From NCBI GenBank assembly GCA_016126655.1, contig CP065955.1, positions 1,347,001 through 1,411,000 on the forward strand: a DNA stretch of 64,000 nucleotides, written 5' to 3'. How positions within the stretch are numbered: position 1 is the stretch's first letter; the number at the start of each line of letters is the position of its first letter. Under the pieces are notes generated by a model. The model was not told the origin of the DNA. It saw only the letters and a program-made list of their open reading frames with translations, and ran no database searches. This document shows, in pieces, positions 48,228 to 55,899 of this stretch. The translations under genes and the position numbers were made by a program. This DNA comes from Aerococcaceae bacterium zg-1292. GTDB taxonomy: Bacteria; Bacillota; Bacilli; Lactobacillales; Aerococcaceae.

Positions 48228-48446
48228 AACCTGAATTCCCGAATACATAAACAGGATAATCACAATTAATGTTGATTTATCAATGTTTTTAGCTAGTTAA
48301 ATACAATTTTTATATAGTTATGCGTTGTTTCAAACGTAACGTTGAAATCATTTTTCGCTTTCTTTTAAACGTTGAAATATCAACGATTTTTCGAAAACAA
48401 ACTAATTATTTTCTGTGAAATTGTTATGAATCCGGGAATTCAGGTT
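48228..48446. mobile_element. MITE-like element with 21-bp terminal inverted repeats
   Basis: The left end AACCTGAATTCCCGAATACAT (48228-48248; read as 20 plus 1 bases) is the reverse complement of the right end at 48426-48446 at 19 of 21 positions. The 219-base unit is AT-rich, carries no ORF, and its interior and right flank contain three AACGTTGAAA direct repeats. This is the form of a miniature inverted-repeat element. I cannot name the parent transposon and see no clear target duplication. Confidence 0.6.
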
Positions 48447-48469
48447 TTAAAACGTTGAAAAGACAAATA

Positions 48470-48496
48470 AACACTAACAGTTTAACTGCTAGTGTT
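48470..48496 (-). terminator. Terminator of the solute-binding protein gene
   Basis: AACACTAACAG (48470-48480) pairs with CTGCTAGTGTT (48486-48496) with one mismatch. On the minus strand the tail is TATTTGTC. Confidence 0.6.
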
Positions 48497-48534
48497 TTAT
48501 ATAGTTTAAAGCGCACATTGTCGTACTAGTTTTT

Positions 48535-50172
48535 TTACTCGCCTGTTCGGTAGGTTGTACGTAAGTTAATAGTACGTCCGAATGGCATGATTTCGAAATT
48601 CTTCACGTCTTGACTGAGCAAGAATGAGGTAGATACTTGGTATAAGGCAGATACAACAGCATCTTCTTCTACCATAATTTTTTCTGCTGCAATTAATGCT
48701 TCACGGCGTTTAGCTGGGTCATTAGCATATTCATTACGTGCTTGATTAATTAATTTATCCACTTCTTCATTTGAATACTCAGCGAAGTTTATACCACCAT
48801 CTGTTTGCAATTGCTCTACAAAGTTCATCGCATCTTGATAATCGGGTGCCCATGTACCATAGTAGAAGTCATACTCACGTTTACGTTGGAATTCTAAACG
48901 GTTTTGCAATGGCACACTACGAATTGTTAACGTCAATCCAGGTAAGTTTTCTTGAATTTGTGCTTGTAAATATTCTGCTGTACGACCAGATAAGTCTACG
49001 TCTGAGACAAGCAATTCAAGAGATAATTTTTCAACACCTAATTCTTTTTTCGCTTGTTCCCAATCAGCTTTTGCTTTTTCTAAATTATATGGTAAAACTT
49101 GACCCGCTTCATCACGGTAATCACTACCTTTTTCATTCACATCAAAACCAGTTGGCACGAAACCATTGGCCGCTTTTGATCCATCTTGAATAACTGATGT
49201 AGCATATAACTCTTTATCAAATGCTTGCGAAATCGCACGACGTAATGCTGCATTACTTGTTGCTTCACGCGTATCATTAAACATAATATAGCCTAATGTT
49301 GCACGTGGAATAGTATTAAAGTCTTCTGCGCCTTGGTATTGTGATACAAATTGGTCAGATAAAATGGCATAATCTAACTCGCCTGCATCATACAAGTCAG
49401 CAGCTGTCCCAGTTTCTTTAACAACAGACACCAAGACTTCATCTAAATAGACATTTTCAACATCCCAATATTGTTTGTTTTTTGCTAAAGTCCACTCTAA
49501 CTCGGTACCAGACCAGTTTGAAATCGTGAATGGTCCGTTTGTTACAATATTGTCGACCGACGTTCCATAGGCTTCACCTTTTTCTTCAACAAAAGCTTTT
49601 GAAACAGGCATAAAACGACTACCTGTCAATAATTTTGGTAAATAAGGTGCAGGGTATTCTAACGTGATTTCTAATGTTAAATCATCTAACGCTTTAACAC
49701 CTAATTCAGATAATTCTTTCTCGCCTTTGCGAATTGCAGCAGCATTTTTAAAAATTTCAACTGATGATGAAGAGTTTAGACCATTTGGATCGACCAAACG
49801 TTGATAAGAGTACTCAAAATCAGCTGCAGTGACTGGTTCACCATTACTCCACTTTAAGCCTTCACGTAATTTAAAGGTGTAGACTAAACCATCTTCAGAA
49901 ATATCAACACTTTCTGCTTGTCCTAACTCCACTTCCGTCCCAGTTGAGACACGGTATAATCCCTCAAATACTTGACCAATCATATCAGAACTAGGTGTGT
50001 CATTATAAACCGCTGAATCTAATGTCGCTAGCTCACCAATTGTCATAATTTTTAATTTTTGTTCAACAGATGGATCTAATTCCACTGCCTGCGCACTCGT
50101 TGTTACAGTGCCAACAGCTAATGATAATACAGCACTAGCTGCTAAAAAACTTTTTGCTATTTTTTTTAACAT
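48535..50172 (-). CDS. OppA-type peptide-binding protein with a non-lipoprotein signal peptide
   Basis: A 545-residue family 5 extracellular solute-binding protein: ATLDSAVYNDTPSSDMIGQVFEGLYR, GLKWSNGEPVTAADFEYSYQRLVDP and YGTWAPDYQDAMNFVEQL are typical of oligopeptide-binding proteins. The N-terminus MLKKIAKSFLAASAVLSLAV ends in TTSAQA|VEL, a signal peptidase I site, with no lipobox cysteine, whereas Gram-positive OppA proteins are normally lipoproteins. No permease or ATPase gene is adjacent. It might be released, or act with transporters encoded elsewhere, or as a pheromone or chaperone-like protein. Confidence 0.85.
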   Translation of the reverse strand: MLKKIAKSFLAASAVLSLAVGTVTTSAQAVELDPSVEQKLKIMTIGELATLDSAVYNDTPSSDMIGQVFEGLYRVSTGTEVELGQAESVDISEDGLVYTFKLREGLKWSNGEPVTAADFEYSYQRLVDPNGLNSSSSVEIFKNAAAIRKGEKELSELGVKALDDLTLEITLEYPAPYLPKLLTGSRFMPVSKAFVEEKGEAYGTSVDNIVTNGPFTISNWSGTELEWTLAKNKQYWDVENVYLDEVLVSVVKETGTAADLYDAGELDYAILSDQFVSQYQGAEDFNTIPRATLGYIMFNDTREATSNAALRRAISQAFDKELYATSVIQDGSKAANGFVPTGFDVNEKGSDYRDEAGQVLPYNLEKAKADWEQAKKELGVEKLSLELLVSDVDLSGRTAEYLQAQIQENLPGLTLTIRSVPLQNRLEFQRKREYDFYYGTWAPDYQDAMNFVEQLQTDGGINFAEYSNEEVDKLINQARNEYANDPAKRREALIAAEKIMVEEDAVVSALYQVSTSFLLSQDVKNFEIMPFGRTINLRTTYRTGE

Positions 50173-50231
50173 AAGTTTCTCTCTCCTATTTTTTATTAAT
50201 ATAAGATTAAGGCATCAATCTTAATGAGACC

Positions 50232-50260
50232 ATCATAGCACGTTTACAATTGTAACTCAA
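50232..50260 (-). promoter_or_regulatory. Promoter of the solute-binding protein gene with palindromic operator
   Basis: On the minus strand TTGAGT (50260-50255) and TATGAT (50237-50232) are spaced 17 bases. The perfect 12-bp palindrome TTACAATTGTAA (50244-50255) lies between them, where a repressor would block polymerase. Confidence 0.6.
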
Positions 50261-50423
50261 GTGTAATGCTCACTGCTGCTAAAAACTTTTTTCAGTAATA
50301 ATTACAGAAAATCACTGCTATTATCCTATTTATTTTTATTAACAATGTTAAGTAGCAAAGTCTAAACAGTGACTCAACAACCATAGTGTCATTTGATATT
50401 TATCATACTTATATTAAAAACAT

Positions 50424-50456
50424 CTAAAAAAACGAATGAGCCTAAACTCATCCGTT
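50424..50456 (-). terminator. Terminator of the FNT channel gene
   Basis: AACGAATGAG (50431-50440) pairs with CTCATCCGTT (50447-50456), one mismatch; on the minus strand a T7 tract follows. Confidence 0.8.
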
Positions 50457-50461
50457 CATTA

Positions 50462-51262
50462 CTAGTCAAAGTATAATTCTGATTTATTATTTAGCCAACT
50501 ATATAATAACCCGATGACTAAACCGCCACCAACATAGTTACCTAGAGTTGCAAAGAAGAAATTAGACATAACAGACGTAAAAGTCATGCCCTCTACCGGA
50601 CCGCCATTAGCAAAAAATGCTAAGGCAAACGTTGAAAAGTTCGCTATGACGTGCTCAAAGCCTAAAAAGGCAAAGATAAAGATAATGAAAATCATTGACA
50701 TAACTTTACCGGCATCATCTTTCATACGAATACTACAAAATACCGCTGTATTTACAATAACGTTAGCAAAAATCCCCTCGCAAAATTGTTGAACGGGTGT
50801 TTTTGCTAATTTGGCTGTAACGGCTTGGAAAAGAAAATGGTCAGCTGGTAAATCAGTATAAGCACCTGTTTTAGCGATAAAGAAACTTGCGATGACTGCT
50901 CCTACGGCATTAAATAAAATACAGGTAACCAAAATACGTAATGCTTTCGAGGTAGGGAGTATTTTACGATGAATAGCCATGGTCATATACATCATATTCG
51001 ATGTTCCTAACTCCGCATTCATGTAAATAATCATAATCAATGACCAACTAAACATGAAGGAATAAGTAAATTTACCTAAACCCTCTACCATTAGATTTGA
51101 TTTTTCTGCGATAAACGATGCAATAGATACACCCATTGTTAAAAACAAACAAGCTAACATCGCGCGCACCATATATCTTACCAAGCTGCAATCATGTAAA
51201 TCAGCTTTCTTATTGATACTATTGGTGATACTTCCGATTAAACCGCGATTTTGTACTTCCAA
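50462..51262 (-). CDS. Formate/nitrite transporter (FNT) family channel
   Basis: About 266 residues with six hydrophobic helices. FNT motifs are visible: AELGTSNMMYMTMA, GAVIASFFIAKTGAY, ANVIVNTAVFCSIRMKDDAGKVM and FAFLGFEHVIANFSTF. It transports formate, nitrite, lactate or a similar anion; an FEHVIAN motif without nir or pfl neighbours does not settle which. A TTG at 51262 has GTGGAG eight bases upstream; the GTG at 51271 overlaps that site. A TTACTA-17-TATACT promoter lies near 51305-51335. Confidence 0.85.
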   Translation of the reverse strand: MEVQNRGLIGSITNSINKKADLHDCSLVRYMVRAMLACLFLTMGVSIASFIAEKSNLMVEGLGKFTYSFMFSWSLIMIIYMNAELGTSNMMYMTMAIHRKILPTSKALRILVTCILFNAVGAVIASFFIAKTGAYTDLPADHFLFQAVTAKLAKTPVQQFCEGIFANVIVNTAVFCSIRMKDDAGKVMSMIFIIFIFAFLGFEHVIANFSTFALAFFANGGPVEGMTFTSVMSNFFFATLGNYVGGGLVIGLLYSWLNNKSELYFD

Positions 51263-51464
51263 GTTCGTCACTCCACTTCATAAGGTTAAATTAATATTCG
51301 CTTGCTATTAGTATAACATACTGCGTGATTGATAGTAATACCCATTTTCAAAAGTAAACGATTACGGCAAGATTTTTTTGAAACAAATTGAAATATCTTT
51401 AACTATCCAGTATCTTGTACTTAAATAGCTCAAAAATAAGCGTTGATTGAAATAAAGAGTGTAA

Positions 51465-52058
51465 CTACCATGTTTTCAATTGGAACCAAGAAGATTCAAC
51501 CGATTGCTTAGTAAAAGTACCTCCACGTGTTACTTGACCATTTTTAAGTTTGTGCAGCATTCGACACACATTATTTCTAATTCGAGCCGCCACTACAATA
51601 TTCCCAAATTTTCCTTTAGGTACATTGAAGCTCGCTCCATAACTAGTAGATACCATTAATCCTTCAATATTGACTGTGACCGAACTAGAAATTGAAACAG
51701 TTCCAGGCGCTCTGACTGTTTTTGCAACATAACTTCCATTTCGAATATAGCTATAAGAGGATTCAATGACATGATACGTTGAGACAATCGGATTATGTTG
51801 GCATCGTGGATACCCTGGGTTTCCTGGCAAACACTTTACTGAGCGTTCAGCAAAATGACTCCTGTTAGATGGATGCATTGAATCAATCCCTCCATCAGAT
51901 CTTCGTGATTTGAAAATTCATATACTTCATTATTTTTTAAATCACGCACAGAGATACTTGATATTACTTTAAAATCTGAGAAGAAGCTGTACAGTTGTCA
52001 TTAGAGAAATACAGCTACTTAAAAGAATCAACAGCAACAAACAATGCGTTTCATACAC
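51465..52058 (-). pseudogene. Frame-disrupted small secreted lipoprotein gene
   Basis: Three frames on one strand together look like one protein. From a GTG at 52058 a lipoprotein-type signal (CLLLLILLSSC) is encoded but stops at 51969. A second frame reads SDFKVISSISVRDLKNNEVYEF and then SNHEDLMEGLIQ, stopping at 51836. A third, open to 51465, reads SDGGIDSMHPSNRSHFAERS and ends after a beta-rich segment (137 codons from ATG 51878). At least two frameshifts seem needed to join them. The 3' part alone could still be an intact hypothetical gene. Confidence 0.5.
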
Positions 52059-52143
52059 TCCATTACTTTGTTTTATTCTATTTATATGATATTATATAAA
52101 TAGAATAAATTCAATAATTAATTTAAAACTAGGAGTGAATTTT

Positions 52144-52425
52144 ATGAAAAATATCGCAGCTATTTTTAGTAGTGCAACCTTAATATTAATGGCTTTTGCA
52201 GCTCAATTTGGATTTCGATTTAGAGATATCTTACTTTATTGGCAACACACTCCACGTGATAAATATTTTCCAAGTGAACCTGGAGTTGAACCTCCCGTTA
52301 TACCATTAGTACACTTAGAAGTAATTGTTCGCTTGATTCGAATAGCCATAATACTGTCACTCGTCTTTATTTATTTCGCGTACAAAGAAAACAAAATTCA
52401 AAAAACGTCCATGCTCAATAAATAG
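52144..52425 (+). CDS. Small hypothetical membrane protein
   Basis: About 93 residues from ATG 52144 (AGGAGTG upstream). Two hydrophobic helices, NIAAIFSSATLILMAFAAQF at the start and VRLIRIAIILSLVFIYFAY near the end, flank a Pro-rich extracellular loop (HTPRDKYFPSEPGVEPPVIP). Family not recognised. It is divergent from the decayed lipoprotein gene and convergent with trpXYZ. Confidence 0.6.
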   Translation: MKNIAAIFSSATLILMAFAAQFGFRFRDILLYWQHTPRDKYFPSEPGVEPPVIPLVHLEVIVRLIRIAIILSLVFIYFAYKENKIQKTSMLNK

Positions 52426-52453
52426 GACAACTCTTCCAAAATCGCACCACAAA

Positions 52454-52533
52454 AGCTGAGCAAAAGTCATCGTTAGCCATCGCTCCATACAATGTATCGG
52501 ATGCAATCGCCAACGTTTGACTGCTGCTCAGCT
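52454..52533. terminator. Long palindromic terminator-like structure between convergent genes
   Basis: AGCTGAGCA (52454-52462) pairs with TGCTCAGCT (52525-52533); AGTCA/TGACT, CGTT/AACG and an apical ATACA..TGTAT-like stem lie inside, giving an 80-base hairpin. On the minus strand, after the ATPase gene, it ends in TTTTGTGG, so terminator activity may be modest. Its three-level form resembles the leader hairpin repeats, but it lies 3' of genes. Confidence 0.6.
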
Positions 52534-52570
52534 ATTTACAATGCTAATCTCAATTATTAATCTGAGTGTA

Positions 52571-53371
52571 TTACGACTCGTCCACACCAGCAGCTTCTTC
52601 AATCACTAAATTCTCCAATGTTTGATATAAATCACCGGGTGTTAATTGTTTCAATTCGTCTTGCTGATAAACACGGCTAATCGTCCCACGATGCATGACA
52701 ATGACTCGGTCACAATATGTAATCGCATCTTGCAAGTGATGTGTTATCATCAACGTCGTCAGTTGATAGGTTTCAATCATATATTGCGTCATCGCCATCA
52801 CTTGTTTAGCAGTACGCGGATCGAGTGCAGCAGTATGTTCGTCCAATAATAATAATTGTGGTTGTTGCAAGGTCGCCATAATTAACGATACCGCCTGGCG
52901 TTGCCCACCTGACAAATTTTCCATCGGCACATCTAAACGTTTTTCCAAATCTAACTTAAACGCTACCAATTGATTTATCATTGCTTGATAATTTTCTTTA
53001 TTTAACGAAACGTTAAAACCACGCGACTCGCCTCGTTTTTGCGCCAGCATCAAGTTTTCAAACACTGTCATCCGAGGAGCTGTCCCCATCCGTGGATCTT
53101 GAAACACACGTCCAATACGCTTAGCGATTTCTTTGGCTTTTAATTTTTTAATAGAAATTCCGCCGAGTAAAATTTCGCCACTATCAATAGGTAATTGCCC
53201 GGTCAAACAGTTCATCAAGGTAGACTTTCCTGCACCATTCGTCCCAATCACTCCAATCACTTCACCGGGTTGAATCACCAAATTAATATTATTTAAACCG
53301 ATTACTTTTTCTCCCGTTTGACGCTTAAATTGCTTGGTTACATTTTTTAATTCAATCGATGCCTGAGTCAT
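52571..53371 (-). CDS. trpZ: Tryptophan ABC transporter ATP-binding protein
   Basis: ABC ATPase of 266 residues: Walker A IGTNGAGKSTLMNCL, signature ENLSGGQRQAVSLIMA, Walker B LLLLDEHTAALDPRT, switch MITHHLQD. DEHTAALDP is characteristic of the COG1101 group that pairs with COG4120 permeases. Two bases separate it from the permease gene. Tryptophan as substrate is inferred from the Trp-codon attenuator at the head of the operon and from similarity to streptococcal TrpXYZ. Confidence 0.85.
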   Translation of the reverse strand: MTQASIELKNVTKQFKRQTGEKVIGLNNINLVIQPGEVIGVIGTNGAGKSTLMNCLTGQLPIDSGEILLGGISIKKLKAKEIAKRIGRVFQDPRMGTAPRMTVFENLMLAQKRGESRGFNVSLNKENYQAMINQLVAFKLDLEKRLDVPMENLSGGQRQAVSLIMATLQQPQLLLLDEHTAALDPRTAKQVMAMTQYMIETYQLTTLMITHHLQDAITYCDRVIVMHRGTISRVYQQDELKQLTPGDLYQTLENLVIEEAAGVDES

Positions 53372-53373
53372 AC

Positions 53374-54264
53374 CTATGCACCACCTTTCGTTGATATTGC
53401 TTGGCGAACGCTAATTGAAATCGTTGGAAATGCTAAAAAGATTGCTAGTACGATGGCTGAAATTAATCGAAAATCATTCGCATTAAATCCTAGTTGTAAA
53501 ACAAAAACTAAAATCACACGATAAATCACTGACCCCAGCACAATAGCTAATAAACGTAATGGCATCGTCAATTGTTTCAGTAAGACTTCGCCAATGACAA
53601 TAGAAGATAAGGCAACAACCACTGTACCCGTTCCCATTGAAATATCGCCAAAACTATTATCTTGTGCCACTAATGCACCTGCTAAACCAATAATTCCATT
53701 GGCTAATACGAGGGCAAACCGCTTCATGCTTGCTGTTTTAATCCCTAGGGATTTTGCCATTATTTCATTATCACCTGTCGCAATCATTGCCTGACCTAAA
53801 TCCGTGCGGAAGAAGAAGGACAACAACAATACGACAATCATGACTATCATCAAACCAATAACAGTACGTTGGACTAATGTCGACTGAAATAATGTTGCAA
53901 TGCCCTCGTCGTAAATCGTCGCCAAACGTCGTAGACTAACATTAGGTTTACCCATAATACGCAAATTTATCGAATAAAAACCTGTTAATGTAATAATCCC
54001 TGCTAATAATGAGGGAATATCGAATAAGGTCATCAACAAACCTGTTACATAGCCAGTCAACATCCCACCAAAAATTGCCGCTACCGTAGCCAGTATCGGA
54101 CTTACTCCTTGCGTAATCAAACTGACCGCTACCGATACTCCCATTGTAAATGAAGCCTCACTGGTTAAATCAGCAAAACGTAAAATACGAAACGTAATAT
54201 ACAACCCAATCCCCATGATGCCCCATAAAACACCTTGAGACATCGCATTTAAATATATCGTCAT
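53374..54264 (-). CDS. trpY: Tryptophan ABC transporter permease
   Basis: A 296-residue permease with about eight hydrophobic helices, resembling branched-chain-type (COG4120) permeases: QGVLWGIMGIGLYITFRILRFADLTSEASFTMGVSV at the start and GNGIIGLAGALVAQ-like LANGIIGLAGALVAQDNSFG near the middle. It works with the neighbouring ATPase and binding protein. Three bases separate it from trpX. Confidence 0.85.
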   Translation of the reverse strand: MTIYLNAMSQGVLWGIMGIGLYITFRILRFADLTSEASFTMGVSVAVSLITQGVSPILATVAAIFGGMLTGYVTGLLMTLFDIPSLLAGIITLTGFYSINLRIMGKPNVSLRRLATIYDEGIATLFQSTLVQRTVIGLMIVMIVVLLLSFFFRTDLGQAMIATGDNEIMAKSLGIKTASMKRFALVLANGIIGLAGALVAQDNSFGDISMGTGTVVVALSSIVIGEVLLKQLTMPLRLLAIVLGSVIYRVILVFVLQLGFNANDFRLISAIVLAIFLAFPTISISVRQAISTKGGA

Positions 54265-54267
54265 TAG

Positions 54268-55254
54268 TTATTCCTCACTTACATCGGTTAATTTAGCTTT
54301 TAATGCATCTGATAATTCAATGCTCAAAAATTCTGCTGTTTTCGAATTGATTACGGACACTAATTTTTCCACATGTTGAATCGGCATATTACCAGGGTGT
54401 TTACCGTTGAACACATCGACCCCCATCAAAGCAGCTTGAATACCAATATCTCGTTGATTAATCGCCACCGCTGACAAGGCACCTTGTTTAACAAAGGTAT
54501 CAACTGTCGAAAAAATAGGAATCTTCGCTGCATCTGTTGCATCCAATAAGGTTTCAAACGCGCTGGCAATTGTATTGTCCGAACCGACAAAGATGGCGTC
54601 CACTTTACCTGCAAGATTTTCTGCTACTAACTGCATATCTAATGTAGAGTCAATACCTTCAATTTTTGCTTCAATACCGAATTTTTTAGCGACTTCAGCT
54701 GCTTCTTTCAATTCAGCCAGCGAGCTATCTTCATTGGTCGTATATAACATCCCCACGGTTTTTACATCCGGCTGCAATTCCTTTAACAGCTCAAATTGTT
54801 GTTCATAACTCACTTTATCACTCACACCTGTGATATTGCCCCCGGGTTTTTCAAGTGAATCGACTAATTTTGCCCCTACTGGATCAGTAATTCCCGCTAA
54901 AATAATTGGAATTTCGCTCGTTGCATCTGCCATAAATTGCGCTACAGGTGTGGTGACTGCATAAATCACATCCGGTTTTTTATTGACAACTGTTTCAGCG
55001 ATAGAGCTGAGTAAATTCATATCCCCTTCCGCATTATAGAAATCAACGCTTAAATTATCTCCCTCCTTATATCCGGCATCTGCTAAGCCTTTCTTTACAC
55101 CTTCGACAATAACATCAAGAGAAGGATGACTGACTAATTGAACAATCGCAACATTTAAGGTTTCTTTTGCATGAACAGTGAAATGACTGACAGTTTGTGT
55201 CATCATCGCTACTAACATAATGCACAGTGTTAATATTTTTGATACTCTTTTCAT
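54268..55254 (-). CDS. trpX: Tryptophan ABC transporter substrate-binding protein
   Basis: A 328-residue COG2984-type binding protein. The signal peptide MKRVSKILTLCIMLVAMMTQ ends near SHFTVHAKE; there is a Cys at position 11 in the hydrophobic core but no proper lipobox, so anchoring is unclear. NVAIVQLVSHPSLDVIVEGVKKGLADAGY, ITDPVGAKLVDS and FVGSDNTIASAFETLL are family blocks. It is first in the operon, behind a leader with a Trp-codon attenuator. Confidence 0.87.
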   Translation of the reverse strand: MKRVSKILTLCIMLVAMMTQTVSHFTVHAKETLNVAIVQLVSHPSLDVIVEGVKKGLADAGYKEGDNLSVDFYNAEGDMNLLSSIAETVVNKKPDVIYAVTTPVAQFMADATSEIPIILAGITDPVGAKLVDSLEKPGGNITGVSDKVSYEQQFELLKELQPDVKTVGMLYTTNEDSSLAELKEAAEVAKKFGIEAKIEGIDSTLDMQLVAENLAGKVDAIFVGSDNTIASAFETLLDATDAAKIPIFSTVDTFVKQGALSAVAINQRDIGIQAALMGVDVFNGKHPGNMPIQHVEKLVSVINSKTAEFLSIELSDALKAKLTDVSEE

Positions 55255-55280
55255 CTTTAATTCCTCAATTCTTTTGTTTA

Positions 55281-55328
55281 ATAAAAATACTCAGCAACGA
55301 ATCCACACTACACGGATTCATTGCTGAG
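55281..55328 (-). terminator. Second terminator in the trpX leader
   Basis: CTCAGCAACGAATCC (55290-55304) pairs with GGATTCATTGCTGAG (55314-55328), one wobble or mismatch in 15. On the minus strand the tail is TATTTTTATT. It lies between the attenuator terminator and the trpX ribosome site, so a transcript must pass two terminators to reach trpX. Confidence 0.85.
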
Positions 55329-55330
55329 CA

Positions 55331-55466
55331 ATATAAAAACCACGTAGCATGCTCTTTACAGTACATCTACGTGGTAAACCGATGAAACTCGCCACATAGA
55401 TACAACAACAGTCGAAACTGGGCTGTATCCATGGAGTACGTTCTCCAAGTCTACAACCTATCTATG
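55331..55466 (-). promoter_or_regulatory. Trp attenuator: segments 1-4 with terminator
   Basis: On the minus strand four segments follow the leader peptide's second Trp codon. Segment 1 is CATAGATA (55466-55459). Segment 2 is TATCTATGTGG (55402-55392). Segment 3 is CCACGTAGAT (55374-55365). Segment 4 is CTACGTGG (55347-55340), followed by TTTTTAT. 1 pairs with 2, 2 with 3 (antiterminator, 10 bp with one G-U) and 3 with 4 (terminator). Between 1 and 2, GGTTGTA / TACAGCC encloses TGGAG / CTCCA, and CAG / CTG forms a second small hairpin. The design is that of classical trp attenuators. Confidence 0.85.
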
Positions 55467-55511
55467 CCACGCTTGCCAGCGATTTGATTTTGTTGAATTA
55501 ATTGAAAACAT
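55458..55511 (-). CDS. Tryptophan-rich leader peptide of the trpXYZ operon
   Basis: A 17-codon ORF reads MFSINSTKSNRWQAWHR and stops at TAG. A strong ribosome site, GGAGAGGAG, lies at 55529-55521. Two of the last six codons are UGG, at 55478 and 55469; the codon after the second begins segment 1 of the attenuator. A ribosome stalled for lack of Trp-tRNA would cover segment 1 and free segment 2 to pair with segment 3. It lies about 30 nt after the predicted transcription start. Confidence 0.88.
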   Translation of the reverse strand: MFSINSTKSNRWQAWHR

Positions 55512-55544
55512 ACTCAATGGCTCCTCTCCAAATTTGTTAGCCTT

Positions 55545-55573
55545 ATCATAACACCTGTATGATAAACTGTCAA
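55545..55573 (-). promoter_or_regulatory. Promoter of the trpXYZ operon
   Basis: On the minus strand TTGACA (55573-55568) and TATGAT (55550-55545) are spaced exactly 17 bases, a near-consensus vegetative promoter. The transcript should start near 55538, just before the leader peptide's ribosome site. Confidence 0.85.
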
Positions 55574-55628
55574 CTAGTTTTTATTATTTTTTAATTTTTT
55601 ACTCATAAATATGATTAGTTAATAGCAC

Positions 55629-55670
55629 AAACGACTGAATATAAGTGTTTGCTCAAATACTCAGTCGTTT
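55629..55670. terminator. Hairpin upstream of the trpXYZ promoter
   Basis: AAACGACTGA (55629-55638) pairs with TCAGTCGTTT (55661-55670), with an inner GTGTTTG / CAAATAC stem. No T-run follows. It lies between oatA and trpXYZ on the same strand and may limit read-through. 55674-55899 shows no gene. Confidence 0.5.
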
Positions 55671-55899
55671 AAGTTCTATTCTGCTTTAAAGACAATATTT
55701 CCTATGCTTGCACTCATACAAACTCACCGTAATAACTCTATTCTTTTGTACGTCAATGGCAATACATTCCAGCTCGCTCATACCTTCTATTTTGTACTAC
55801 ACACACTATTGCTTTCCAGCTGTCGTATACGTCAAGCAACTATCAATATACTAGGATTCTAGTCATTCAAGACAAATCGCTTTTTATTGCACAATTTAT

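Noticed and set aside
55281-55573. T-box or known metabolite riboswitch before trpX
   Set aside because: The T-box core (AGGGTGGNACCGCG type) is absent and the fold fits no aptamer I know, whereas the Trp-codon ORF and four-segment pairing explain the leader.
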